A DNA stretch of 53,698 nucleotides, taken from positions 1 through 53,698 of the forward strand of contig NZ_JBBMFF010000254.1 of the NCBI RefSeq assembly GCF_040096185.1, written 5' to 3'. The stretch comes from JAZOXB01 sp040096185 (GTDB lineage: Bacteria; Bacillota; Clostridia; Oscillospirales; Oscillospiraceae). The notes under the pieces were generated by a model. That model was not told the DNA's origin. It worked only from the letters and a program-made list of their open reading frames with translations, and did no database searches. This document shows positions 8,701 through 16,436 of this stretch, piece after piece; position 1 is the first letter of the stretch; each line of letters starts with the position of its first letter. A program made the translations under genes and the position numbers.

Positions 8701-11495
8701 GCGCCGCTGGCCACAGCCGTCGTGACCTTGCCGGACACATAGGCATTTGTCAGGGAGGACTTCTCCATGACGCCGATCAGACCGCCCATGAGCGTCTTTT
8801 CGGTGGTCACATCGCCGGTGCTGTAGGCATTGGTGATGGTCGCCTGCTTGGCATAGCCCATCAGACCGCCGACATAGGTACCGGTCGCCGTGATCCTGCC
8901 AGTGTTATAGCAGCCGGTCATCGTGCCGGAATAGAGCTCATAGCACAGGCCGCCGAGGTTGTTCACGCCGGTGACATCGCCTTCATTGCCGCAGTTCGTC
9001 ACAGTCGTGTCGATCATGACACCGGCCAGACCGCCCACGGAGGAGGTGCTGCCGACCCTCTCGTCGGCCGTCACATCCACGCGGGAAATGACCTTGGAAA
9101 GCTCCGCATAACGGGCAGAGCCGACCACGCCTGCGACATAGCCCGAATAAACGGAGAATTCGCTTGCCGCGTTCACGCTGCCCGTGACCGTCAGGTTCTG
9201 AATGACCGCATGTTTTTCGGGCGTGCCCTCGACCTGACCAAACAGGCCGAGATACAGTCTCTCGCCGGAGGCCGCCGTGGTATAGTCCACCGTCAGGTTG
9301 GAGACAGTATGCCCTGCACCGTCAAAGCTACCCGCGAAAGCTACGCTGCCATTGCCGATCGGCGCCCAGACCACATCGGCCAGATCGATATCCTTCGCCA
9401 GAATGGCAGAGATCGCATTCTCACCGCCGTTGACCTTCTTGACAAACCAGACAAGCTCGTCGGCATTGCCGATCTGATACACGCCGTCCTTCTGCGCAGG
9501 CTCCGCAGGAGCCTTGACCGTCACAGCACACTGTGCCTTTGCCTCGCCGCAGCTGGCCGTGATCGTGGCCGTACCGGTCTTTCCGGCAGTCACGACGCCG
9601 TTCTGCACGGAAGCGACCTCTGCATCCGTCGTCGTCCAGGCAATGGTCGGATCCGTCGTATCCTCCGGCTGGATTGCAGCGGTCAGGGCCGCCGTGTCGC
9701 CGGTATACAGGTTCAGCTCGGTCTTATCCAGCGTTACAGCCGAGGCCATGACCGGGGGCGTGACCGTAACGGCACATTCTGCCTTCACGGTGCCGCACGT
9801 CGCAGTGATGACAGTCTCGCCGGCCGCCTTCGCCGTAACGATCCCGTTTTCCACCGTTGCGACCTCTTCCTTCGAGGAGCTCCAGACAATGGTATCCGTC
9901 GTGTTCTCCGGCTGGACCGTGGCCTTCAGGGAAGCGGTCTTTCCCGCCGTCAGCGTCAGCTCCGTCTGGTCCAGCGTCACGCCGGTCGCCGGAGTGACCT
10001 CGCGGGTCAGCTCGAGATACAGCTCATACGTCGTGCCCGCCATGACATCCATAATGCTCAGATAGGCGACCTTGCTGTTTTCCGCAGGCGTGAAGGGCTT
10101 TTCATCCTTGTCCGTCAGCAGGGCCGTCTCCAGCTCCGCAGCCTTCAGGGTGAAGGGATTCGCGCCAGCCTCGTTGAGATAATTGCTCTTCTTGTCCGTC
10201 ACGAGCAGGAAGCTCGCATCCGCCACATGGATCGTCACATCACTGCCGTAGGGCAGCACGGCACGGTACTTCGTCTCGCCCTCGCCGCCAACGCGGGAAA
10301 GGGGGCTGGTCTTGCCGCCGACGCTGACCGTGAGCGGGCTGGCCGTGACCGTGACGGTGCACTCGGCCTTCACGCTGCCGCACGTTGCCGTAATGACGGT
10401 GCTGCCCGCGCCGACCGCAGTCACAACACCGTCCGCGACCGTAGCGACCGCCTCATTCCCGGTCGTCCAGGTCAAGGTATCCGTGGTGTTTTCCGGCTGT
10501 GCCGCTGCCGTCAGAACGGCCGTTTCGCCCGTCATCAGATTCAGCGTGGTCTTGTCGAGCGTCACGCCGGTCGCCGGGACGACCGCAGCCGCCTTTTCAA
10601 AGCGGACTGCCACATCGTCATAGGCGAAGTAGGCGGGCTGCGAGAAGCCATAGCCGTTATCGCTGGAGCCGGTCACATTGAACGTGACCTTCAGGACCTT
10701 ACCAAGGCCGGACAGGTCCCACCTTGTCCAGTCCATCATGATGTTCTTCGGACCGTTGCAGAGGTAGATGCTGGCCGTTCCGGTCTTCTCCCCTGCCGCG
10801 TTATAGCCCGTTGCGACCAGCTTGACCCAATCGTCGTCGCCGATCTTGGCAGTCAGACCGTTGCCGTCGATGTAGCAGTTGAGCGCATAGTCCATGTTGT
10901 TGACATACATATGGTCAATGACACGGGCGGTGCCGTCGGCAAAGGTTAGGGTCGGCAGGGAGGCCTCGGTCAGGCCATAGCCGGAATTATCTGCATAGCC
11001 GTAATGCACGGCAAAGTTATTCGAGCCGTTGTGGCCGCCGCCGGTCCGCTCCAGACCGGAAACGTCCTTTTTATAAACGGTAAGCTGACTCTCGAAGCCG
11101 CCGTACTTGCTGATCTCACCGGAAACATAGTTGGAAACGGCATGACCGCCGCTCCAGTAGCACCAGGAGCCATAGCCCTCGGACAGGGTGTTGCTGAGCC
11201 AGGTATTGTTCTTATCCGTCCACTTGTAAGCAGCGTCGACGGAGTCGACACCGGCGCCGCTCTCTCCGTAGAGCATCTTGCCGCCGTACTGCGGGCTGTC
11301 AATGAGACTCGTCCAGTTGTTTCCGCCTGCGAAGTTCGTTCCGCCCTTATAGTCGGCATCCTCGAACGTGAGGACGCGCAGCTCATAGTCGGGCTCTGCT
11401 GCGAACGCACTGACGGGCAGCAGCGAGCAGACCATCACAATGGCCAGCACGAGCGCCAGCAGGCGCTTTCCGCACGCTGCGGGTTTCGTTTGCAT
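2748..11495 (-). CDS. Giant secreted SLH-anchored surface protein with DUF4465-like, Big2 and GLUG modules, under B12 riboswitch
   Basis: A 2,915-residue exported protein. Residues 1-33 are a signal peptide ending SAFAA. Residues about 37-298 resemble DUF4465 (pattern W-x-DLSGLGKV followed by QPAYFAYDDV). Three Big2 Ig-like domains follow, at about 307-385, 503-578 and 582-660, with a non-Big2 domain between the first two. Two right-handed-helix-like GLUG modules lie at about 665-998 and 1980-2320, each starting with a strand-turn segment that reads GVYxIG. The region from 1000 to 1970 is unrecognised beta-rich sequence. Ten Cys/His repeats span about 2340-2740, and three SLH domains (about 2745-2910) should bind secondary cell-wall polymer. 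The start has AAAGGAGAG upstream. The cobalamin riboswitch in its leader and the DUF4465-like domain together suggest a corrinoid-binding surface protein; binding itself is inferred. Confidence 0.85.
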   Translation of the reverse strand: MQTKPAACGKRLLALVLAIVMVCSLLPVSAFAAEPDYELRVLTFEDADYKGGTNFAGGNNWTSLIDSPQYGGKMLYGESGAGVDSVDAAYKWTDKNNTWLSNTLSEGYGSWCYWSGGHAVSNYVSGEISKYGGFESQLTVYKKDVSGLERTGGGHNGSNNFAVHYGYADNSGYGLTEASLPTLTFADGTARVIDHMYVNNMDYALNCYIDGNGLTAKIGDDDWVKLVATGYNAAGEKTGTASIYLCNGPKNIMMDWTRWDLSGLGKVLKVTFNVTGSSDNGYGFSQPAYFAYDDVAVRFEKAAAVVPATGVTLDKTTLNLMTGETAVLTAAAQPENTTDTLTWTTGNEAVATVADGVVTAVGAGSTVITATCGSVKAECTVTVTASPLTVSVGGKTSPLSRVGGEGETKYRAVLPYGSDVTIHVADASFLLVTDKKSNYLNEAGANPFTLKAAELETALLTDKDEKPFTPAENSKVAYLSIMDVMAGTTYELYLELTREVTPATGVTLDQTELTLTAGKTASLKATVQPENTTDTIVWSSSKEEVATVENGIVTAKAAGETVITATCGTVKAECAVTVTPPVMASAVTLDKTELNLYTGDTAALTAAIQPEDTTDPTIAWTTTDAEVASVQNGVVTAGKTGTATITASCGEAKAQCAVTVKAPAEPAQKDGVYQIGNADELVWFVKKVNGGENAISAILAKDIDLADVVWAPIGNGSVAFAGSFDGAGHTVSNLTVDYTTAASGERLYLGLFGQVEGTPEKHAVIQNLTVTGSVNAASEFSVYSGYVAGVVGSARYAELSKVISRVDVTADERVGSTSSVGGLAGVMIDTTVTNCGNEGDVTGVNNLGGLCYELYSGTMTGCYNTGRITATGTYVGGLMGYAKQATITNAYSTGDVTTEKTLMGGLIGVMEKSSLTNAYVSGKVTTAVASGAIGAAVGSADQVSNVYYLGSASAIGDENATAKTAEELKALAPTLGSSFKENTGCGGYPLLAWQEARAHQYEDGVCTVCGAKDPAAPYLLDGVTDAAAEVQTGKSYQLDDLMDGKIFGVKNGTLTYKNYFYTMSSDGGATWSGEQHFEEAMFGGVNKSLIQSKAGTYIYKFRAKNDAGYSADTWTLTLTFVDVVEANINFYVGRDQNYSTNGNKYPILKMYKTAGIDENQFDYVGWFTDAEGKTVYVYNPADYTIIDGEEKDYVEIDGTKYELHGYEEVRFTNSAFDAADETATASNTVVNNYNMFYATLSTGRYSTRGYGWNTATEAYDIYLGGQSLPLPMEKDIYGGGGNDIHLGVVSVYATTRNEKNEYFGTDDYHVEMIMPVTGSMIHSGTHYTYTRYGSDYTAFPFLSWEAQNASLYNIYAYPTNTEKYMFNQQINQTTAPSYNVVTKNITIANAVELDITAPTTAEFTLFFQYNNFNTRAVEPYKTAKDDATGMTTYSYRVSERNNNYTWRLVDETGTYVTKAGWLSSLNQKTEKTITFDSGAPTDRKSHSFKDLGTTVSSRDEADLQVFLSHSGFMSVSDTYRIRAYRMWELINNDAGNIMVEPSFNIQVLQGNPADVTQVSGGNAVGNWLDVTPTGTDIVAVTYDAIDLYNDKDVAGTHGGLFPATAPERTGVFVITNKAAGKADAVIRFNGGTTSPRGAEWDYNYDTWYYLDTDEAPTLDFTTTKGATASYAVVTTDAALNSTLSGWTELTADENGMFHASLLPFRTAKTLGGTVILKLTDSTGTSYRLARVAQMSVTVKNASNDGEPIMPGDKVTLSFDGLYRGMDKVSGIFNPTLLYLNYSAEEEESKGQLTQYWQMDRASVTVEMPTDITFPEGSDKTTVMVTDGYISGGMYSAASPFDTLYNMTDTGVGTNFSAVTTSFVASRLADVSVEVNTKVTYNVKLVPVDENGNAIDGLTPTFTDRDNKAVTAEADGTFKLGYGPYSYAVEQLGYVRTTGSFKLGSADAAKVENGVLTIKFTVRKAAENAWDGKTTTEPATDENGVYLIGTGAELAWFAQKVNGGSAKLSGILTADIDLAGYEWTPIGTASKKFAGTFNGRNHTIDHLSINYSSKTPISLYRGLFGWVSGANATNRAKIENLTVNGTVVAGSNKPVNDAYVGGIVGRADYADLTNLHSNVDVSIKRTAGNYWQSVGGVVGGAYYSLNVTNCSNSGNVTGWRYCAGIVGNISSGSQPSTITGCVNTGSITAPSTCAAGIVSNLPNGCKVTACYNTGAIKAGGNYPAGIVGYCANSEVRSCFNLGTVTCNTTFTYGSVIGTVSSADAVIKNLYYLEGTCEKGGIGAVKNAETQTAAVRTAEEIANAEFVSTMNADLAEAAFTSGCTATKHPILLWQADAEHTFANTASDVIKSEATCTEAAVYYVKCDNCDAVSNTLTVKVGEPLGHDLTVTVVEPTCEKDGYTESVCARCGLSYRTNYVAAKGHSYVDVVTAPTCESAGYTTHTCSVCGDSYVDAMLPATGHSYEDVVTAPTCEKGGYTTHTCSVCGSSYVDTMTDALGHDYQTVVTAPTCDAMGYTTHTCTRCGDSYVDSYTQAADHSYTSEVTKQPTCTEEGVRTFTCTNCGKSYTESIPMIAHSYEEVKTDPDCTHMGYTTYTCSVCGDSYKADFVDAAGHDCEATVVAPTCEGYGYTENHCKHCDYTYISEIRQPLGHDDKLTGAKEATCTEPGYTGDMVCTRCGEVHSKGEEIPALGHDYGDWTTVKEADCFHTGLEERKCGRCGEIEQHETTAETCPSEAYTDLDRNGWYHEYVDWVLKNGVMNGVGGGLFEPNGETTRAMLVMVLYRMAGTPDMAGRESSFTDVSADSWYGAAVIWASENGIVNGVGGGLFDPDASLTREQMAMMLYRFAGYLGSNTEKRADLSAYGDADAVSAFAQDAMAWAVAEGLVNGRSAAELAPKAGATRAELATILFRFAALQNA

Positions 11496-11611
11496 AAGCG
11501 ATCTCTCCTTTTACTGATAATGTGTATCGGCAGCCGCCGGAGCGGCAGAAGCAGGGTTCAGCCCCGCCACAGCTGAGCTGCGGGGGGCGCTTTGTTTTCC
11601 CTTCGGAAAAC

Positions 11612-11652
11612 AAAAAAACGGCTGAAGGGATAGCATACCTATCCCCTCAACC
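11612..11652 (-). terminator. Riboswitch expression-platform terminator
   Basis: On the minus strand GGTTGAGGGGATAG pairs with CTATCCCTTCAGCC around a six-base loop and is followed by seven Ts (11612-11618). It starts right after the cobalamin aptamer and about 115 bases before the SLH gene start, so it should terminate transcription when corrinoid is bound. Confidence 0.85.
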
Positions 11653-11654
11653 GA

Positions 11655-11872
11655 TTCGGGCTATGGAAATCTCCCAGTAGGTCTTCTGAGTTGCGCCTCC
11701 GGCGGAGCATCCGCCACGTCTGCCGCCCTGCCTTCTCAGTTTCCCAATGACCGGCTTTCGCCGACGGACAGCAGCCTCAGCGCTCACAGCGACGGTCATC
11801 CAGAAGGCATCTGCCTTCTCGGGGTATTATCCCCATTCCCTTGTTTACCAACGCGCCTGACGGATCCTCCGC
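11655..11872 (-). promoter_or_regulatory. Cobalamin (B12) riboswitch aptamer
   Basis: Read on the minus strand, the conserved elements occur in the correct order: GGTAAACAAGGGAAT (11835-11849), CCGTCGCTGTGA (11784-11795, matching the CCGCCACTGTNA core), GTCATTGGGAAACTGAGAAGG (about 11731-11751, the GCCACTG...GGGAAGG element), and the B12 box CTCAGAAGACCTACTGGGAG (11671-11690, compare AGYCAGNAGACCTGCC). Several positions depart from consensus, but spacing and order fit. It is directly followed by an intrinsic terminator, so the predicted effect is loss of expression of the SLH protein when cobalamin is plentiful. Confidence 0.85.
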
Positions 11873-11944
11873 CGTTGCGGCCACGCGGTCTCTGCGAGTC
11901 GTGTGATTCAATTTTATGGTCTGGTACCAGCCGGACCATCCTTG

Positions 11945-11973
11945 ATTATATCGTCCCGGATTCAGAATGTCAA
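11945..11973 (-). promoter_or_regulatory. Consensus sigma-A promoter for the riboswitch-SLH transcript
   Basis: Perfect TTGACA (11968-11973) and perfect TATAAT (11945-11950) are 17 bases apart on the minus strand. Transcription would start near 11938, about 70 bases before the aptamer, giving a leader of roughly 440 bases. Two perfect hexamers imply strong basal transcription with control left mainly to the riboswitch. Confidence 0.8.
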
Positions 11974-11998
11974 TTGCATTTTGTCCAAAAATGCAAAG

Positions 11999-12026
11999 CT
12001 CCCCGCACCGTTTTCGGCACGGGGAG
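11999..12026 (-). terminator. Terminator of the nucleoside salvage operon
   Basis: CTCCCCG...CGGGGAG forms a GC-rich stem 17 bases after the uridine phosphorylase stop, followed on the minus strand by CTTTGCATTTTTGG. It separates the operon from the riboswitch-controlled gene. Confidence 0.65.
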
Positions 12027-12042
12027 TCGCTGCATTGCAGAA

Positions 12043-12783
12043 TTACTTCTCGGCAGCCTTATCCTGCTCGATGAGGATGCGCAGCGCACCGACGGCGACC
12101 TCGACGCTCTTCGGCATCTCGGAATACGCCATGACGGAGGAGGCGCGGCAGCCGCGGATGGAAGAGATGACAAAGATCGCGGCAGACTCCATCTCGGAGC
12201 TGATGACATTGCCGCGGCGCCATGCTTCCCAACGGGCCTTCAGCCACGGCTCGGCGGGCATGTTCTCCGGCTCGTGCTGGCCGTAGAAGGAGTCCTTGGA
12301 CTGGGTGATGCCCTCGATGAAGTTGTAGCCGAGCTGCTTGGCGGAGTCGGCCAGAGCGGCGACAACGTGGCGGTCGGCGACGGCCGGGTACTCAATGGGG
12401 ATGTAGTGCTTCGTCGTGCCCTCGTCGCGGACGGCAGCGGTGTTGATGACGCCGTCGAGCGTCGGGTCGAACGCGCGGTCGCAGACGCGGCCGGCTGTGC
12501 CGACGCGGATGAAGGTGTCCGCGCCGCAGGCGATCAGCTCTTCCAGGCAGATCGCGGTGGACGGGCAGCCCATGCCGGTGGAGACGACGGAGACGGGAAC
12601 GCCGTTGAGCGTGCCGGTCCAGGTCTTATGCTCGCGGTTGTGCGCGACGAGCTTTGCATCATCAAAATAGGATGCGATCAGGTCCGTGCGGAACGGATCG
12701 CCGGGGAGCAGGACATAGCGGCCGATGTCGCCCTTGCCCACGCGAACGTGATAGGTCTTGCCCTCATCTGTAAAAACAGCCAT
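12043..12783 (-). CDS. udp: Uridine phosphorylase
   Basis: This 246-residue cytosolic enzyme should cleave uridine with phosphate to uracil and ribose-1-phosphate. It belongs to the NP-I nucleoside phosphorylase family: LLPGDPFRTD (about residues 25-34) is the phosphate-binding loop, STGMGCPSTAICLEEL (about 68-83) and FIRVGTAGR (about 91-99) match the Udp signature region, and SSEMESAAIF carries the ribose-contacting Met-Glu pair. The length is close to that of E. coli Udp (253). It is the last gene of the operon, 19 bases after the second permease. Purine nucleoside specificity is less likely because the sequence around the base-binding site follows Udp and cytidine deaminase is in the same operon. 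Confidence 0.9.
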   Translation of the reverse strand: MAVFTDEGKTYHVRVGKGDIGRYVLLPGDPFRTDLIASYFDDAKLVAHNREHKTWTGTLNGVPVSVVSTGMGCPSTAICLEELIACGADTFIRVGTAGRVCDRAFDPTLDGVINTAAVRDEGTTKHYIPIEYPAVADRHVVAALADSAKQLGYNFIEGITQSKDSFYGQHEPENMPAEPWLKARWEAWRRGNVISSEMESAAIFVISSIRGCRASSVMAYSEMPKSVEVAVGALRILIEQDKAAEK

Positions 12784-12802
12784 AGTAATTTACCTCCAAT
12801 TA

Positions 12803-13756
12803 TTATCTCTTGCTCTTATCATAGGGAACGCCAATGACGCCGGGCGCATTGGAACGCTTCGTGGAGAACGCCAGAACGATCAGCGTCGCCACATAGGGAA
12901 GCATCTTGAAGAAGGCCTCCGGGATGCCGAGGTTATACAGGAACGGGATAACGGAATACGACGCGGCAATGGTCTTCGTCAGGCCGAAGAACAGAGCGCC
13001 GAGCGCGATACCCCACGGCTTCCACTGGCCGAACACGACGACGGACATGGCGAGGAAGCCATAGCCGCTGACGCTGGCGGTATAGGTCGTGGTCGTCGGC
13101 AGGATGAACACGAGGCCGCCGAGACCGGCCAGAGCGCCGGAGATCAGGACGCCGGCATAGCGCATCTTATAGACGCTGATGCCGACACTGTCGGCTGCCT
13201 GCGGGTTTTCGCCGCAGCTGCGCAGGCGCAGGCCGAAGCGGGTACGCTTGAGGATGAAGGCCGTGACGATCAGGACGAGGATGCCGAGATACGTCGTGAC
13301 ATAGGCCTTCTGGAACAGGATCGGGCCGAGGACCGGGATCTTGCTGAGCAGCGGGACGGCGTCGATACGGAATGTGTTGCGGAAGACGACCTGCTCCGTG
13401 CCGAGCATGACGCGGGCATAGAAGATGCAGAACGCCGTAGCAAACGTGATGATGGCCGTCGAGCTGATGGTCTGCTCCGCCTTCAGGTGGATGGAGGCAA
13501 AGGCGTGCAGGGAGCTCAGGAGAATACCGGCAAGGATCGAGATCAGGATCGCGATCAGCAGAACGAGCCATGAGGGCATGGCGGCACTTGCCGAGCGGAT
13601 GAACATGATGCCCGCGAACGCGCCGAAGACCATGATGCCCTCAAGTGCGATGTTCAGAACGCCGCTGCGCTCGGAGAACAGGTCGCCGAGGCCGACGAGA
13701 AGCAGCGGGACGAGGAAGATCAGCGTCTGCTGGCAGATAAAGATAAACAGATTCAT
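12803..13756 (-). CDS. nupQ: Nucleoside ABC transporter permease (NupQ-like)
   Basis: A 317-residue inner-membrane permease of the BPD_transp_2 family with about eight to nine hydrophobic segments. The motif SERSGVLNIALEGIMVFGAF near residues 29-48 is the hallmark of the second permease of BMP-dependent nucleoside importers (YufQ/NupQ of Bacillus). It should pair with the adjacent permease to form the channel energised by the double-domain ATPase two genes upstream. It starts immediately after the stop of the other permease (no gap), so the pair is tightly co-translated. Confidence 0.9.
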   Translation of the reverse strand: MNLFIFICQQTLIFLVPLLLVGLGDLFSERSGVLNIALEGIMVFGAFAGIMFIRSASAAMPSWLVLLIAILISILAGILLSSLHAFASIHLKAEQTISSTAIITFATAFCIFYARVMLGTEQVVFRNTFRIDAVPLLSKIPVLGPILFQKAYVTTYLGILVLIVTAFILKRTRFGLRLRSCGENPQAADSVGISVYKMRYAGVLISGALAGLGGLVFILPTTTTYTASVSGYGFLAMSVVVFGQWKPWGIALGALFFGLTKTIAASYSVIPFLYNLGIPEAFFKMLPYVATLIVLAFSTKRSNAPGVIGVPYDKSKR

Positions 13757-14881
13757 TTATTTCTCCGCTCCTTTCCCGGTGTGGTGCACATCCGTCCTCT
13801 GGCGAAGCTGCCATCTGCGGATGCCTTCGCGGATGATGAAGGAGAATGCGCTGAAGTAGACGATCACGGAAACGATGATGTCGACGATCTCCGTCGTGAA
13901 GCCGTAGGTCTGCATGTAGAAGCCCGAGACCTGCATATACGCGATGAAAATACCGGTGAATATGATGCCGATCGGGTGGTTCATGGCAAGCAGGGCGACC
14001 GGAATGCCGTTCATGCCCTCTGCCGCCTGTACGTCCTCGACCTTGATGTACTTACCGGCGGAGGAAAGGTACAGCAGCGCACCGCCGAGGCCGATGAGAG
14101 CACCGGAGATGAGCATGGCGGTCATGATCATACGCTTGGCATCGACGCCGAAGCCGATGCTGGCGTCGCGGTTCTTGCCGCAGGCCTTCAGCTCGAAGCC
14201 GAAATTCGTCTTCTCCAGCAGGATGAACACGATGATGGCCACAATAATAACGATGAAGATGCCGATATTCGCGGAGCTGTCCGGGAAGAGCTTCTCCAGG
14301 CCGGCCGTCGGGAGGCGGTGAGCCGCCGGCACGGGGCGGGTCTGGTTCTTCACATTGTCATAGATCGGGGCGATCTTGATGAGATAGTTCACAAGATACA
14401 TGCCGATGTAGTTCATCATGATCGTCGCAATGACGATATTCACGCGGCGATAGGCGTGCAGCAGGCCGGGAAGCAGGGCCCACAGGGCGCCGCCGATCAT
14501 GCTGGCCAGCAGCGGAACGATCCATCCGAGTGCTCCGGGGAGATTCCAGACGCTGGCAGTATAGACGCCGCAGAAGGCGCCCACGATGAACTGGCCGGCG
14601 CCGCCGATGTTGAAGATGCTTGCCTTGAAGCCGAAGCCGACGCCAAGGCCGGTCATGATGATCGGCACGGCATAATACAGCACGTTGCCGAAGGTCTTCA
14701 TGCCGCTGTAGAAGCCGCCCGTGATGAGCGCACTGAAGGCCGGGAATGCATTCGAGGGATTCGTCGCCAGCAAAACAATGAGGCCGACGAGCAGACCGGC
14801 CAGAATGGCCAGAATGGAGGAAAGCACGCCCGCGTAGTCTCTCTGGCGGCGCGGAGCAAGGGGACTTGTCTGTTTTTTCAT
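13757..14881 (-). CDS. nupP: Nucleoside ABC transporter permease (NupP-like)
   Basis: The first permease of the BMP-type nucleoside importer, 374 residues with about nine to ten membrane segments and a short cytoplasmic N-terminus. The segment GFGFKASIFNIGGAGQFIVG (about residues 83-102) corresponds to the conserved loop of YufP/NupP proteins, and SIGFGVDAKRM is the typical coupling region. Its start overlaps the end of the ATPase gene by four bases (ATGA). With the second permease it should form the membrane part of the importer. Confidence 0.9.
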   Translation of the reverse strand: MKKQTSPLAPRRQRDYAGVLSSILAILAGLLVGLIVLLATNPSNAFPAFSALITGGFYSGMKTFGNVLYYAVPIIMTGLGVGFGFKASIFNIGGAGQFIVGAFCGVYTASVWNLPGALGWIVPLLASMIGGALWALLPGLLHAYRRVNIVIATIMMNYIGMYLVNYLIKIAPIYDNVKNQTRPVPAAHRLPTAGLEKLFPDSSANIGIFIVIIVAIIVFILLEKTNFGFELKACGKNRDASIGFGVDAKRMIMTAMLISGALIGLGGALLYLSSAGKYIKVEDVQAAEGMNGIPVALLAMNHPIGIIFTGIFIAYMQVSGFYMQTYGFTTEIVDIIVSVIVYFSAFSFIIREGIRRWQLRQRTDVHHTGKGAEK

Positions 14882-16413
14882 TTTACCGCTCCTTTCCGCT
14901 TGCTGCCGGACATGTAGAGGCCCAGCTCATTGACCGTAACCTCTTCCGGACGGACATCGGCAACGATCTCACCCTCGTAGAAGACGATGATGCGGTCGCT
15001 GATGTTCATGACCTCTTCCAGGTCGAACGAAACGAGGAGAACAGCCTTGCCAGCGTCGCGCTGGCGGAGCAGGTTCTTATGGATGTTCTCGATCGCGCCG
15101 ACATCCAGACCGCGTGTCGGCTGCATGGCAAGAATGACGTTCTCATCCGAGTCGATCTCGCGGGCGATGATCGCCTTCTGCTGGTTGCCGCCGGACATGC
15201 TGCGGGCCGTGCTCTTCGCGCCCTCGCTGCTGCGGATATCGAACTCTTCGATGAGCTCCTCCGCCAGCTCATGGCGCTTATGGAAGCGGATGAAGCCGTG
15301 GTTCTGGAATTCCTTGCGGAAATACTTGCGCATTGCCAGATTTTCTTCCAGCGTATTGTCCAGGATCAGGCCGTACTTGTGGCGGTCCTCCGGCACATGG
15401 GCCAGTCCGTGCACATTGCGGTAGCGGATGGAGGCATGGCTGACATCCTCGCCGTTGAGCAGGATCTTGCCGCTGTTCTGCTTCAGCAGGCCGACGATCA
15501 CGCGGACGAGCTCGCTCTGGCCGTTGCCTTCGATACCGGCCACGCAGAGGATCTCTCCCTTATGGACGGAGAACGAGACCTGATTCAGAATATTCTTGTT
15601 CGGGTTGCGCTCCGACTTGAGCGTTACATTTTCAAGCGTCAGGACAGCATCGCCTGCATGCTCGGGAGCCTTCTCCAGATGGAAGTCGATCTTACGGCCG
15701 ACCATCATTTCGGAAAGGTCCTCGACGCTGGCGGTCGAAACGTCGCAGGTGCCGATGCACTTGCCGCGGCGCAGGACCGTGCAGTAGTCCGAAACTGCCT
15801 TGATCTCATTGAGTTTATGGGTGATAAAGATGATCGCCTTGCCCTCGCGCTTGAGGTTCTGCATGATGATCATCAGTTCGTCGATCTCCTGCGGCGTCAG
15901 GACAGCCGTCGGCTCGTCGAAGATCAGGATGTTGTTGTCCTTGTAGAGCATCTTCAGGATCTCTACTCTCTGCTGCATACCCACGGTGATGTCAGAGACT
16001 CTGGCATCGCAGTCGATATTCAGGCCATAGCGCTCGCTCAGGGCAAGCACCTTCTTGCGCGCTTCCTCCATCTGCAGGACGCCGTGCTTTGCGGTCTCGA
16101 CGCCGAGGACGATGTTCTCGAGCACGGTGAAGTTCTGCACCAGCATGAAGTGCTGATGAACCATGCCGATACCCAGCGCATTGGCCGTGCGCGGATTTTT
16201 GATCTCTGCCTTTTTGCCGTTCACGAGGATCTCGCCCTCTTCCGGCTGATAAAGGCCGAACAGGACGCTCATCAGCGTCGATTTACCGGCGCCGTTCTCG
16301 CCCAGAAGGGCGTGTATCTCGCCATAGCGGACGCGCAGGGTGATGTCGTCATTCGCGACGATGCCAGGAAACACCTTCGTGATGTGCAGCAGCTCGATCG
16401 CATAGTTGTCCAT
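14878..16413 (-). CDS. nupO: Nucleoside ABC transporter, double-domain ATP-binding protein (NupO-like)
   Basis: The 511-residue ATPase has two fused nucleotide-binding domains, as in sugar and nucleoside importers of the RbsA/YufO type. The first domain has an intact Walker A (GENGAGKST, residues 38-46) and Walker B (ILIFDEPTA) but a degenerate signature (VGMQQR). The second has a degenerate Walker A (GIEGNGQSE) with an intact signature (MSGGNQQK), the usual complementary asymmetry in this family. It follows the BMP lipoprotein gene after an 80-base gap containing a hairpin, and overlaps the first permease gene by four bases. Confidence 0.93.
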   Translation of the reverse strand: MDNYAIELLHITKVFPGIVANDDITLRVRYGEIHALLGENGAGKSTLMSVLFGLYQPEEGEILVNGKKAEIKNPRTANALGIGMVHQHFMLVQNFTVLENIVLGVETAKHGVLQMEEARKKVLALSERYGLNIDCDARVSDITVGMQQRVEILKMLYKDNNILIFDEPTAVLTPQEIDELMIIMQNLKREGKAIIFITHKLNEIKAVSDYCTVLRRGKCIGTCDVSTASVEDLSEMMVGRKIDFHLEKAPEHAGDAVLTLENVTLKSERNPNKNILNQVSFSVHKGEILCVAGIEGNGQSELVRVIVGLLKQNSGKILLNGEDVSHASIRYRNVHGLAHVPEDRHKYGLILDNTLEENLAMRKYFRKEFQNHGFIRFHKRHELAEELIEEFDIRSSEGAKSTARSMSGGNQQKAIIAREIDSDENVILAMQPTRGLDVGAIENIHKNLLRQRDAGKAVLLVSFDLEEVMNISDRIIVFYEGEIVADVRPEEVTVNELGLYMSGSKRKGAVK

Positions 16414-16436
16414 AAAATGATCCCCCTAGTTGGTAA

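Noticed and set aside
6969..10949. Long plus-strand frame (1,326 codons) opposite the SLH gene
   Set aside because: It is the antisense frame of a GC-rich coding gene, has no ribosome-binding site or domain, and is Ala/Arg/Val-rich as expected from codon shadows. The minus strand has signal peptide, Big2, GLUG and SLH domains.
11383..11613. 76-codon minus-strand frame over the SLH gene start
   Set aside because: It overlaps the signal peptide in another frame and starts inside the terminator region; no independent support.
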